From positions 1,371,501-1,435,500 of the forward strand of contig OZ022498.1 in assembly GCA_963989385.1 (NCBI GenBank): DNA of 64,000 bases, read 5' to 3'. The notes under the pieces are model-generated. The model ran no database searches and was not told the DNA's origin. It saw only the letters and a program-made list of their open reading frames with translations. The position numbers and the translations under genes are program-made. The DNA comes from Ctena decussata. Taxonomy: Eukaryota; Mollusca; Bivalvia; Lucinida; Lucinidae. Position 1 is the first letter of the stretch. Each line of letters starts with the position of its first letter. Below are positions 1 to 10,869 of the stretch, piece by piece.

Positions 1-204
1 TATTGTATTTTACCATAAAATAAAGTTTGTGATATCGAAAGTAGGTCATTTTGGTTGCCAATTAAAATGACCCCAATATTTTTAACACTTTTTATGAGAA
101 GCTCATTGCTGTCTTAACGGTGCTTTAAACCCCACCAACAACTGTCATTTAAAGTGTAGACACCACAGTTAAAAACTGTCATCGATATCTCTCAATACCA
201 CTGG

Positions 205-340
205 GAGAGCTAAGGGTTCGAGGTTATAAAACTTGAGAATAATCTCAATGCTTCCGAGCATGTGCTCGGAAACAGCCAATCAGTGTGCTTTATTTTGAGT
301 TTGAGAATGTACTCAAGTTTTATAACTTCGGGACCAGGAG
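205..340. repeat. Palindromic MITE (TTGAGTTTGAGAATGTACTC family)
   Basis: An inverted repeat pairs AGGTTATAAAACTTGAGAAT on the left with ACTCAAGTTTTATAACTTCG on the right. The centre includes a GAGCATGTGCTC hairpin. The same sequence recurs complete at 27690-27836 and as a half at 5123-5203. Confidence 0.75.
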
Positions 341-397
341 CGTTTAATACAAATGCTCCCCGCAAAATGTGTGTACAGGCATTTCATTTCGTTTTAG

Positions 398-518
398 AGA
401 ACTTGAAAAGAAAGACATAGAACTGGGAAAATACAGGAAAATGTCGAAGGAACAAAATACAGGAGATATGGTTAGACTAGACGACAAGGACAAAGAAATT
501 GCTAAATTACAATACATG
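398..518 (+). CDS. Coiled-coil gene, exon a (121 nt)
   Basis: The acceptor is TTTTAG at 392-397 and the donor is GTAAGT at 519-524. The exon begins at the third position of an Arg codon and ends after a Met codon. The translation is charged helix (ELEKKDIELGKYRKMSKEQ... DKDKEIAKLQYM). Confidence 0.75.
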
Positions 519-3500
519 GTAAGTCTTGAACAAGTTCTGACTCAAAGATTCATCAGTGCTCCAAGAAGAATTAACAGGGTAACTTAGGGATGTTTTCCTA
601 AAAGGTTATGGTAAAGGTTTCCCATAGCCTAGTAGCCGTAGGGGGGAGTGGGGGATGGAGGCCCACTGTGTCTTGACCACAGCATATAAAAGACGGAGCG
701 ACGGAGCCCATCCCTTTCCTTTCGCTGCCTTATCCTTCCCTGTTTCGAAGCAGGTACCCATTTACTGCTGGGTTGACAGAAAGAGAGTCTTCCAGTCGTT
801 GAATGGCGAAACCCGGGCGCCATCTCACGACCTTCGGGGACTTTCTTTACCATAACCGAGCGTCTCTAACCACTCGACCACGGCGCTCCTCTGTTTTCAT
901 ACTTCTCCATAAAAAATCGCCGAGACGGTGATACTGAGGTTTTATAACATATTTTTAGGCTAAAACCGTATAACTTTAGTAGTGGCCTACATTTTAAGTA
1001 TTCCATTGGCTAATATAAATACACCTGGGATTTCGATGTAAGTAGCTTACTTTCGCTTTTTCTTTGTACTTTCAGTTTCATTTCACTGTTGGCCTATAAA
1101 CCGTGTCGTGATGAATCTAGATATTTCGGTAAAAAGGTAAAAATCGCCTGCTATGTCGCTCATTAAAAATATTAATATAAAAACATCAAGATAACAAGAC
1201 GCAGAAATCGAAGACGAAATTAAGTAATTGTTGCTAGCTTAGTTGTTGATGTTGTGTTGGAACTGCGGCACTTTTAAGGTTATGTGTGGGGCGGTCGGCC
1301 AACCAGTCCTCATTGTTATGTGCAACACAGACAGACCCCAATCAAAATTCAACAGCATTTTCGGAAATGAAACCCCAACACAAATAACAAATATGCATAC
1401 CAAAATGCACATCCTTACAATCTGATCAGCACATTCGATATCTTACGTGTACCTGACTCATACATATTACAATGCACACCTCTTTTTAATCAAAGCCGAT
1501 GATCTTTCTTCAAAGATATTTCTTGTTTCATTTGGAAATAAGAAGAATAAAAATCTCAGAATTATGTTCAAAATCCCAGCTTATCTGGAGCGCTGGGCTC
1601 GTGGTTGGTACATTTAGGTTATGTTTAGATGATTAGACGCGTTGCATGCAACAAATTTGTGTCATGAAACACACGTTTTCGGGGTGTTTACACGGTGACA
1701 CAAGTTGCATGACACATGTCATACAAAATCTTTCGCCGTGTAATCCCAACTTTACCATATTCTATGGGTCAGGCCTGCATCACTTGCTGTACTACATGCA
1801 ATTAGTCACGTGTTGTCAGAATCTTTTTATGTAAAGTCTGTCATATTGTTGCCTTTCTGTGGGCAATATCAAATATCATTTTGTACATTTAATTATGCAT
1901 AATCAGCAACTATTTCAGTTTGTCTGCTGCTAATTAGTCACGTATTGTAGCCAAAGACGTGAATCTCTTCAGACAGCTAAATGTCAGTGATAATCTCATT
2001 TTTTATGTTATACGATATCATGTAACTTTTCAACTGATTCATTTAGCATTTATTTTTAGAATTTATTCTTTTAGTTTTATGCTTTTTGTGATGTAAAATG
2101 TTTTCATTTTTCAGCTATTTCTGTTGCCTTTTTGTCTGAGAGCTAGGGCTTGGGCGATGCTTGTCAGTTTAGATCATATCCATTCAGCAATTGTTGCTAT
2201 GATGGCTCTTATTTAATTCCTGTTCTTCCTCACAATAATTAAATGATTCTTAATTGCCAACATACTGTCGCATTTATGAGGTAAATGAAAAGACAAAGAT
2301 AAGGAATCTTTTGCAACAGCTCTCCCTAAACACCAAATGGGAAAGTGAAAATAAATAAATAAATAAATGAAAAAATATAAAATTAGATAAATAAATAAAT
2401 AGATAAATAAATCAATAAATAAAACAGCACAGAGAGCAAAACAAGATATATAATAAGCGAAAGGTCAATAGGTCAACTCTTTCCCGACAGATGGCTGCCA
2501 GATTATTCTAAATAAAGTACAAAAGTCAAAGACTAATAGAAAGGCCTCACACACATAAATCTCGGTACCACCCAGCCAACCAGTGGTTGTCTGGATCCGG
2601 GCCTGTCAATGGGAACGAATTTGTTTCTAATGAGTACATTAGGGGGGGGGTTGAAAATGTATGACATAATTATGGATTAATGTGATGAGAAGTTTTACAA
2701 TGTCTTTTTTGCCTTGAAATATATTTGTGGTATCCAATTAGAATCGCCTCGGCAAGGCGATTCTAATAAGATTTCACAATATATTTTAACTTAACCACAT
2801 GGATAAACTATCTCAAACTGTCATCAGATACTCCTTATTATCTGTGGGGGTGAGGGGCTACATACTATACCTAACATAGAGTACCAGATGGCGGAGCTTA
2901 AGCCCCAAAGCCCACCCCTGGAGCCGGGGCTGTCATTCTGCGGAGAGGCAAAACGAAAATGGCAGTTTTTCTCCTGAAAATGTATCCATTATCCTTAAAT
3001 CATATATTAACTTTTCAGGAGATGGCTTACATGTATATATAAGCACTTTGCTTACTGCCAGATCCTGTACCATTATGCATTGTATTACATATTATGTATT
3101 TATTTGAATAAAATATTGTTTAAACCAAATCATTATAACTGGTATTTTGTGCCTGTAACAGGTTTCTAAATCCGAGGAGAGACTGAAAGGATATAAAGGC
3201 GAGATTGAGATAGCAAAACGGGATCGTAAGAATGAAATAGAGGCGAAAAAGGAACTACAGAAAAGAATATCGGAACTAGAAGCCGAGAATAAGTCACTCC
3301 GAACCAAGTTTGGATCTCTGAGGGTAAAACTGGGCGTGGCTAATGCTAATTATAACGTGGGAAGATATGATACTGATCAGCTGAGAAAGAACCATCAGGA
3401 TGCACAAATTCAAATAGCAAGGTAAGTGGCCGCAGTATGCGCTTGATATTTTGGTTTAAACACTATTTTATTCATATAAAATTCACTGACAGGATTGATT

Positions 3501-6500
3501 TCTGAGTTCCAATGTAGAATATTTTGTATTAACAACGTTCATTTACATTTCTCAAATGTACCAAAGCTGATACATGTTACGTTTAATGTAACTTGAAAAG
3601 ACAATGATGTCCTTTTTACCACGATCGTATAGCTACGTCTTCCCGAATCTTAATTTTTAAGTTTTATTATCAAAATAAAGCAGTTTGCAGAATCCCAACA
3701 CTTAGGTAGGCCTATACAACGCAAAAAATGAAAATAGTTGAATTTGTCAAATGCGTAGATCTAGATATAAGCGGCTCATGAGAATCGACGCGCTTTGCCC
3801 TCTTGTCTGTGATATAGCTTTCATTGAACTTTTTTCTAAAATTTGAAGACGTAAATTTTGTCGTCTGCTGATGCTGAAAAGGCTATTTTTAAATAGCCAA
3901 AAGGTTGAACTATGCAAGGCTTTGTATAGCGAGTTTTCTGCGTGCTAGCATTTGATCGTACAATAAATCAGATGTATTCTTATATTTCAGACTTGAAGAA
4001 AGATTGGCTGCTGCTAACCAGGAACTAAAGAGACTCCGAGACCCAGAACAGGCTGAGGGGAACCCCGAGGTCGGTAGAATAGCGGAATAACCGTAACTCT
4101 AATAATTTTGGCATGTAAAGTTTAATTCGCGAATTTCTCTATCCAAATAACAAACATCTCAGTGGGCACATAACGTCAAAATGACATTGTATTGACGTGA
4201 TGTGAAGTCATGAGGTCGCATAGATATCAGATTACAACATCATGTGTCTGCTGGGCTGTTTTGGATCTCGCAATAAAATGTGTTAGTTCGTTACCATTCT
4301 GATAATGTGTTGACGCTCAAACGAAGTTATGTTTATGTGCTTCCCTGGATGAGAGTGGCATTGTTGTTTCCCCTGAACTAGTATCCCCTCATCTTTGCCT
4401 CGCAAACAAATCCTCTCTGGGTGAATTTAATACACAGCATGCAGAACGACTCTTTTCTCCAAAATGGAGAGACAGACTCTGTGTCAGGAGATGCATATTG
4501 CAAATTCATTCCCTTGAGCCTCATGGGGAACATCGTTATGAGAACTGGACGAAACATAATGCACGGGAACGTATACAGCAATGCAGATTCTGAGCAAACC
4601 CACTTACTTTTGACCTTTCTTAATTGGGCACAACAGCCAGTTCAGTCAAAAACAAAGGTTTCCACTATATTGCTTGGATGCTCTCGGTCTTTGCCCAGTT
4701 CCTCTAAATATTTGGACACTGGAATCATGGAATCTAAATATCTGACCCTTGAATCTAAAGTTTCGGACACGTGAACTACTTGTAACTACTTGTATTACAA
4801 GATAAGATTACTCGTATGGCGGAGTCTGATCTGTGTAGAGACTGTTCAGGTGTTCCGTCCGAATATTTAGAGTCAAACGATATTAGAAAATGATCTAAAA
4901 ATGGAATTATGTTTTGCAGATTTGATCTCGTTACTAATAATTATGTTTCCCCAATTTTAGCAACAGAAGAAAATCTCTACGAGCAAGAAAGAACTAATGA
5001 GAGCAAGAGCAGAACTCGAACGAATAAAGGTAAACACTTTTGGTATGACCTTGAGCCATAAATGTCCACCCAGCACTCACAAAACATCGAAACATTGGAA
5101 AAGACCTGAGTCACCAGATAGTTCGAGGTTATAAAGCAGCCAATCAGTGTGCTTTATTTTGAGTTTGAGAATGTACTCAGGTTTTATAACCTCGGGGCCT
5201 GTTCTTAACCTCTGTGCTGAGGTTAGGGATTTGGAGAAGAGGCGGTATGAAACAGAAGCAGCGAGAGAATAAACGGAAGTTGTTTAATAAAAGGATTCAA
5301 TGGGTCCGAAGAAAGCAAATGAAGACTGGATAAAAGTTAAGTGTATGGAGATCGAGACTTGCCAGAATAAAAACAAAAGCCAGTCAGTATAGAAGTGTAA
5401 AAATGCAATGCTCAGGAAGTGACAGTGTCGAATTCCTCATCCCACCTATCCCACACAGGACAGCTGGTCAATGATCTTACTTCAGAGAAACAGGCTATAT
5501 CCAAACAAGGCTGGAAAATTTCTAACGGAAGATCAAAAGATTCTGAACAGATGTACGGAATATTGATAAAAATACTGTAGATCTAGTATTCAATTGCGAG
5601 GGTTAGGGGGACGGGGTGTTTAAAGAGGGATAAGGTGGGGTGGGAGGGTAATGCAGTTCAGGACTGAAATGAGTACCCAGAAGACGATAAAAATCCGATT
5701 TTTCATAAATAAGTTGAGATTGCAGTAGCAACATTTAAAAAGGGGGAGTCTGCAGGAGTCGATCTTATACCGGAAGCAGGCGGGGAGACCATTATTGATG
5801 ATTTAACAATGATCTGTATCAAGATCTGGAGGACAAGAGAATGACCAACTTCACTGACTCAATTGCTGACTTACACACTGTGTGAATAGGACAACTTTCA
5901 GCTCTGCAAGAACTACAGAACTGCCAGTCTCATTTTACCATCTAGGCAAAATCAATTAAAAATCATCTTGAACAAGCTAAACGCCCCAAGCTAAAGAGAT
6001 AATCGCCGAAGATCATGCTGGGTTCAAAGCCGGAAGGAAAACCACAAAACAGATATTCAACCTCAGTCAGAGGCTACATTCCAAGGTATTCTACTTAACA
6101 AAGATGATTCTACAGGGCATAGTAAAGTAAATTGAAGAAAAAGTAGTAGTAGAAAAGAAGAATTGGGAAGACTATTGAAGAATGAACAGGGAAGGAATTT
6201 GCTAGCTCAGCTAGGATAGTTTACAACAAGACCAGTTGGAAAGAGAGTCTTCTGTGGTGCTACATCGATAGACAAGACTAGCCTAAAAAAAAGTAGCAGC
6301 AGGGCATAGGGTATGCTATGCCATTTGCGGAAAACGACGACTCAGATCAGCTTGCGTGTCTGTGCAGACCTACCAAAATTTTGGCTGTTCCATGTAAAGA
6401 TCCCGCCGCAGATTTCATAGATGCTAAAACACAGATGCAAAGCGAAATGACTTCCGTAAATGTTTATTTGCTCATTTTGCAATGCTACTATAAGGCGCAG

Positions 6501-9500
6501 ACTTAGCAATCCACCACTGATACTAGATATTCTAGACCCATTTGACTCATTATGCCCCAAACTTCCAAGAAGTTGCAGGGGCATATTGCTTCTGGGTTGT
6601 CCGTACGTCCGTCCGGCCGTCCGTCCGGCCGTTCGTGCATGCTAGAGTTTTGAAATTTCACATATGGATTCGTCATCAAAAAATGGCTGACACGTATTTT
6701 TTTCTTCTCCGAGTTGTCTCCCTTTTTGGAGTTATGCCCCTTCAGAAAAAATCAAACTGAAACCTTGTGAGCAAGATATCTCAAAAAGTATTTTAGCTAA
6801 AGCCTTGAAACTTTGCCAGCTTATTAGGACTGATCATTAGATGGACTGATTCATTTTTTGAAAAAAAAAATCGTGAATTCTGACTGAGTTATGCCCCTTT
6901 TTCAACTTAGTGCATTGGAGGCAAATAGAAGTCTTAGGAACCGTGCATGCTAGAGTTTTGAAATTTCACATATGGATTCGTCATCAAAAATAGCTGACAC
7001 GTATATTTTTCTTGTCCGAGTTGTCTCCGTTTTTGAAGTTATGCCCCTTGAGAAAAAATCAAACTGAAACCTTGTGAGCAAGATATCTCAAAAGTATTTT
7101 AGCTATAGCCTTGAAACTTTGCCAGCTTATTACAACTGATGAGTAGATGAAATAATTAACTTTTAAAAACATTCGTGAATTTTTGACCGAGTTATGCCCT
7201 TTTTTTAACTTAGTGCATTATAAGCCTATGGAACCTGTCACGCATACCATATCTTAGGAAACGTGCATACTAGAGTTTTGAAATTTCACATATAGATTCG
7301 TCATCAAAATATAGCTGACACGTATTTTTTTTCTTGTCCGAATTGTCTCCCTCTTTGAACTTATACCCTTTGAGAAAAAATCAAACTGAACCTTTTGAGC
7401 AAGATATCTCATAAAGTATTTTAGCTAGAGCCTTGAAACTTTGCCAGCTTATTAGAACTGATGTTTAAATGAACTGATTAACTTTTGAAAAACATTCGTG
7501 AATATTTGACCAAGTTAAGCCCTTTTTTCGACTTAGTGCATTGAAGCCTATGGTACAAAGGTACAAAGATTATGGGATGAGCCTTCTTTAGAGGCAAGCA
7601 TATGGTTGGGGACACAGTGTTTCTTAAACACATTTTCTGGTTTATTTTTGGTTTATACCTACTACATTTGATAAAATTTCAGCAAAATAATATCAACGAC
7701 AATAATAATAATTTTTATCAATAACAACGACAAAAATAATACTATACAATAGACATGACAGTTTATGACCAGGAGTAAAGGTTCCACAGCATCCAAAATA
7801 GGTAGGCTTTGACCAGACTGCGTTTAGCTTAGCGAACTTTTTCCCATGACACTTTTCTTGAAATAGGATATCAGCACTGTTTAGTAGAGATGATCATATT
7901 ATAACTTACAGGAATTCAGGAGAAATGACCTAGACAGGTTACATCATCGTGAAGATGAGGTTCAGCAGCTACAGCTTCAGTTAGCAACTCTGAGAGAGAG
8001 ACTGTCCAACATGCAGAACACGATAGAGAACACTGATGTCCAACTAGAGACAGAGCGAAGCATGAGACACGAGCTGGAGAGACAGAATGAGGACTTAAGG
8101 TAACGTAAAACACTAAGTATTGGGCCTGGCACGCTTGAGCAAGGAAAATAAATACCCAGATCAGACTTCATACCGGTATAGAAGCTCACATCAGAGTATT
8201 TTGTGTGGTACATGTAGCTGGTTTCTGCCATTTCATTTTTTTTGTTTTGCTACAAAAGACTAAAAGACGTAATGGCACAAACCAGCCACCATACTATGGT
8301 GGCTGGTTTGTGCAGTTTCTTCTTCTGGACGAAAAGACGTTATGACACAAATCAGCCACCATACTATGCTGGCTGGTTGGTGCAATTTCGTCTTTTCGTC
8401 TGCCATTTCGTTTATTCGTCTTTTCACGGCGAAAAGACGCCACGCGAAAAGATGAAAAGTCACAATGCGTAAAAACGAAAAACATGCCCTGCGAAAAGAC
8501 GAAATAACGCCATAGTCTGCTGACATGCTAAAGGACAAAGTCAAAGGTGCAGAAGTCAGTTACAGAAATAACCCAGCAGGCACATGACGTCGAAATTACG
8601 TCATAATGACGTCGATGCGACGTAATTACGTCGAATCGACCTCAGTAAGACGTTATTACGACGTTGTGTGTTCGTTTGGAAGCAGAATCGTGTGCCCACT
8701 TAGAAGTAGGAAAAAAAAAGCTTTAAATGTGAATACATGTACTTTTGTGGGAACCAACCGTGCCATTTTCATTTTTTCATTTTTTGCCTTCCGTCTCAGT
8801 GAAGGGTCAACGAATTGCACCCCTTTTTAGAATAGTTTTATTGCCCTGGAAAGTAAACAGGAAGTCATACATATTGTTTCTTTCCCCCTTTTCCCTTTCA
8901 AAAGTTGCAACACTGGCCATACCCTCTAGCACCGGCAAAAACAGAATTGCATTTCCAGAATAACTCTAAATAAAGTCAGTGCTCCATAAAGAACCAGAAA
9001 ATATACACTACGCTGTAGTTAAATACGGGTTGACTTTAAAGGTCCTGACTACAAACGTATTTGCGAAAGGCTAAAAAAGTACAAGTACTGAAATCCTCTC
9101 AGTGTAATTAATTGGTGGTCCAGATATAATGTTCACGAGCAATAAAAAACTCAGTCTGACTGCGCACATACGCATGCTTATGCTAACAGTTGCAGCTCGA
9201 ATTCTCCAACACACTGGTGAGTTTTCCGATACTCCGGCGACATTATCGAGCTGCGCCGTAAGAAAAAATCTCTCCGAGTAAAAACGGTCTGCTCTTGCTC
9301 TGATTACTTGCGCACAGGCAATAAAATATGTTTAAACTAAACTTACGCACACTTGCGCAGGTGGACTGTGTAAGCGCAGTCCGTATTTGGTAGCAGATGC
9401 TACAGGAGAGGAAAAATAGTGGCCCGAGACCGGGACTCTCGTTTTTAGGGCCTCTCGCTCACCTGAGACAACTGAGCTGTTGAGCCAACTTTAAAATTGA

Positions 9501-10099
9501 CTCAAATGTTAACCAAGTGGCTCAACATTTTCAAGTTGTCACTTGATTAGCGAGAGGCCCTGGGCTCCAGCCCTGTCGGGCCACGATTTTTTCCTTCTCT
9601 GTGACACAGATCTGACTGCGTATGCATGTTTTGTATGTAAAGTGGACACAATTCATTATTATTTTTTTCATTTTTCAGGCGCGAGAGACAGTTCTTTGAC
9701 GAGACGTTACGAGGATATAAAGTGAAGCTAGGAGTCAGTCAGGCAGGACGTAACGTCAACTTACGGCAGGCGGAAGAGCTTAGAAAGAAAGATGAAGAAT
9801 TCAAAAACCAGATAAACAATTTACAGAAAAAGCTGAGAATGGCTAATAGTGAAATTGACAGATTACGAAACAAAACTACTGTTATGCCGGGTAAAACGGC
9901 TTCTTCCATGCACAGTCATGTGAACCGTTTCCAGGTAACGCGAGATGAAAAAGGCGTTGAACATGTAACGCCATTGCACTCAACGAGATCTCTGCCAAGG
10001 CAATTGCCGAGTATTACAAATGGACCACAAAATGGACCGAAAAGTGAACAACAAAAGCGGCAAGCGTTTACGAAATCAAATCCCCCGAACACATCATAG
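398..10099 (+). CDS. Spliced coiled-coil protein, 3' part of gene (six exons)
   Basis: Six exons join in phase: 398-518, 3162-3421, 3991-4069, 4961-5029, 7912-8099 and 9679-10099. They give about 379 C-terminal residues and end at TAG. Each junction has AG at the acceptor and GT at the donor; most donors are GTAAGT-like, while the donor after 4069 (GTCGGT) is weak and chosen because it keeps the phase. The product is almost wholly charged heptad-like helix, rich in E, K, Q and L, followed by a basic, Pro/Ser/Asn-rich tail of about 75 residues. I see no signal peptide or membrane segment. Two stretches repeat each other: KLGV..... NV ... LRK ... QI..L...L..AN.E..RLR occurs in exons 2-3 and again in exon 6. 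The start and N-terminus lie upstream of the window. I cannot name the family; a cytoskeletal, centrosomal or Golgi coiled-coil protein is possible but is inference. Confidence 0.8.
519..3161 (+). other. Intron of the coiled-coil gene, 2.6 kb
   Basis: The intron contains the SINE-like element at 610-897, a diverged MITE at about 1610-1760 (TTTACACGGTGACAC ... related to 19965-20095), an AAAT-rich simple stretch at 2350-2430, a G-run at 2642-2650 and a short hairpin at 2730-2766 (AGAATCGCCT/AGGCGATTCT). I see no other coding sequence. Confidence 0.6.
610..897 (-). repeat. tRNA-derived SINE-like element
   Basis: Read on the - strand from 897, the unit starts GGAGCGCCGTGGTCGAGTGG. It contains a good RNA polymerase III A box (TGGTCGAGTGG) in a tRNA-Ser/Leu-like head, followed by about 220 bp of unrelated body. 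A clear B box is not visible, so the class call is tentative. Confidence 0.5.
3162..3421 (+). CDS. Coiled-coil gene, exon b (260 nt)
   Basis: The acceptor is CCTGTAACAG and the donor is GTAAGT at 3422. It starts in phase 0 and ends two bases into a codon. It encodes a long coiled coil (EERLKGYKGEIEIAKRDR ... ELEAENKSLRTKF) and the start of the first KLGV repeat unit. Confidence 0.85.
3991..4069 (+). CDS. Coiled-coil gene, exon c (79 nt)
   Basis: The acceptor is TATATTTCAG. The reading frame continues as LEERLAAANQELKRLRDPEQ. The donor GTCGGT at 4070 is non-optimal. If it were not used, an in-frame TAA follows seven codons later, so an alternative short C-terminus is possible. Confidence 0.7.
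4159..4256. repeat. Palindromic MITE, GGGCACA...GACGTCA family, diverged
   Basis: It begins CAGTGGGCACATAACGTC and ends CATGTGTCTGCTGGG. The central palindrome is diverged. It belongs to the abundant roughly 100-bp hairpin family described at 60470-60576. Confidence 0.55.
4961..5029 (+). CDS. Coiled-coil gene, exon d (69 nt)
   Basis: The acceptor is CCAATTTTAG and the donor is GTAAAC at 5030. The exon is exactly 23 codons, phase 0 at both ends, and encodes QQKKISTSKKELMRARAELE plus three residues. Confidence 0.75.
5123..5203. repeat. Half copy of the TTGAGTTTGAGAATGTACTC MITE
   Basis: It contains GTTCGAGGTTATAAAGCAGC, then CAATCAGTGTGCTTTATTTT and the right arm ending in TTTATAACCTCGG. The left arm is mostly deleted compared with 27690-27836. 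Confidence 0.6.
5220..6260 (+). pseudogene. Decayed RTE-like LINE reverse transcriptase
   Basis: No long frame survives. At 6003-6070 one frame reads EDHAGFKAGRKTTKQIFNLS, which matches the conserved reverse-transcriptase block of RTE-type LINEs (QAGFR.GR.T..QIF.LR). The surrounding sequence has the purine-rich bias of a coding strand. It lies inside an intron of the coiled-coil gene and is dead. The limits are approximate. Confidence 0.55.
6634..7556. repeat. Three-copy tandem repeat, period about 308-320 bp
   Basis: Units start at about 6634, 6942 and 7262 with CGTGCATGCTAGAGTTTTGA or close variants. Each carries TCACATATGGATTCGTCATC and the GAGTTATGCCC box. Copies differ by scattered substitutions and small indels. 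No frame is conserved between units. Confidence 0.8.
7912..8099 (+). CDS. Coiled-coil gene, exon e (188 nt)
   Basis: The acceptor is TAACTTACAG and the donor is GTAACG at 8100. The frame is open throughout and helical (LHHREDEVQQLQLQLATLRE ... ERSMRHELERQNEDLR). It ends two bases into an Arg codon, which the next exon completes. Confidence 0.8.
8258..8520. repeat. Nested palindromes built from CGAAAAGACG
   Basis: Two hairpins (ACCAGCCACCATACTATGGT and a second at about 8348-8375) are flanked by repeated CGAAAAGACG / CGTCTTTTCG words in both orientations. This is a small foldback repeat cluster just downstream of exon e. Confidence 0.7.
8572..8672. repeat. Palindromic MITE, CCAGCAGGCACATGACGTC family
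   Basis: The left end is CCCAGCAGGCACATGACGTC and the interior has alternating TCGACGTAAT words. The right terminus is degraded (GACGTTGTGTG). Confidence 0.65.
9418..9592. repeat. Foldback repeat with GTGGCCCGA ends
   Basis: The ends GTGGCCCGAGA and TCGGGCCAC are inverted. Inside, AGGGCCTCTCGCT pairs with AGCGAGAGGCCCT and TGTTGAGCCA pairs with TGGCTCAACA. It is a compact MITE-like hairpin in the last intron of the coiled-coil gene. Confidence 0.65.
9679..10099 (+). CDS. Coiled-coil gene, terminal coding exon
   Basis: The acceptor is CATTTTTCAG. The first base completes the split Arg codon. The exon encodes RERQFFDETLRGYK, the second KLGV repeat unit, and then a low-complexity basic tail ending at TAG 10097-10099. 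An in-frame Met lies at 9722, but the open frame and the splice phase both support reading from 9679. Confidence 0.85.
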
Positions 10100-10446
10100 T
10101 TATTCCCCAGTAATAGAACTGCAAGAAACAAACAACGCCTGAGGGCTAAGCCTTATTAAATGGGTGACGTTGATAGCGTTACTTTTACACACTGATTTTT
10201 TGTGTGTAAATCTTTTTATTGTTTTCAACCTGACGTTGAAAGGAAACGCAGTATCAATTTCTTTTCAAAGTCATTGGATTACATCAATATAACGTTTCAT
10301 GTTAAGATGCAAGGGTACAGCAGCATGCTTTGCGGCTTGTTTCAAAGGGAAAACAACTTTTTGCGACTTCCTGTTTGGTTTCTCGGGCGACAAAACCCTT
10401 CCAAAAAAGAAGTCCACCCTTAATGGAATAATTTGCTCCTTAAAGA

Positions 10447-10620
10447 GCATCCGCCCAGTCTGATCAGAGTCTTCACTGTCCGCATGGAGGTACTTTAGAC
10501 CCTTAGCTACCCTTAGCGCTTAGCAAAGAGTCTGGTCAGACTGCGCGGCTGCCCAGGCTGATCTGAGGCATCGCTGGGCGCACATGTCACTTTGTTGGTT
10601 TTCTCGTGTCGCGGCTCAAT
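10447..10620. repeat. Palindromic MITE (GAGCCGCGACACGAG family), 5'-truncated
   Basis: The central hairpin (CAGTCTGATCAGAGTC / GAGTCTGGTCAGACTG) and the right arm ending CTCGTGTCGCGGCTCA are present. The outer left arm is missing. Fuller copies lie at 20245, 24580, 25952, 28878, 30289 and 49002. Confidence 0.75.
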
Positions 10621-10869
10621 TGTTTTGACCACCTGTTTGCTTCCCTGATTGACGAACCCCTTCCAAAATAATGTTAAAGGAAGGAATTTGCTCATAAGGA
10701 AGCAAATTGGGTCTTTCGAGAGTTAACCCCAGTTGAGAAATGAGGCAAGAATGAAAATGGCGGAGTGGATTACCTCGAAGTGTACCCACACACACTTCGC
10801 GAGCACTAATTCACAATATGGCATTATAAACAATCCGGTTGCTTCTAGACAAAGTCAGATACCAAAGGG
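10621..10869. other. Intergenic, no gene seen
   Basis: AT-rich spacer with diverged arms of the foldback family seen at 51413-51655 (TTCCAAAATAATGTTAAAGG, GGAAGGAATTTGCTC). Confidence 0.4.
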
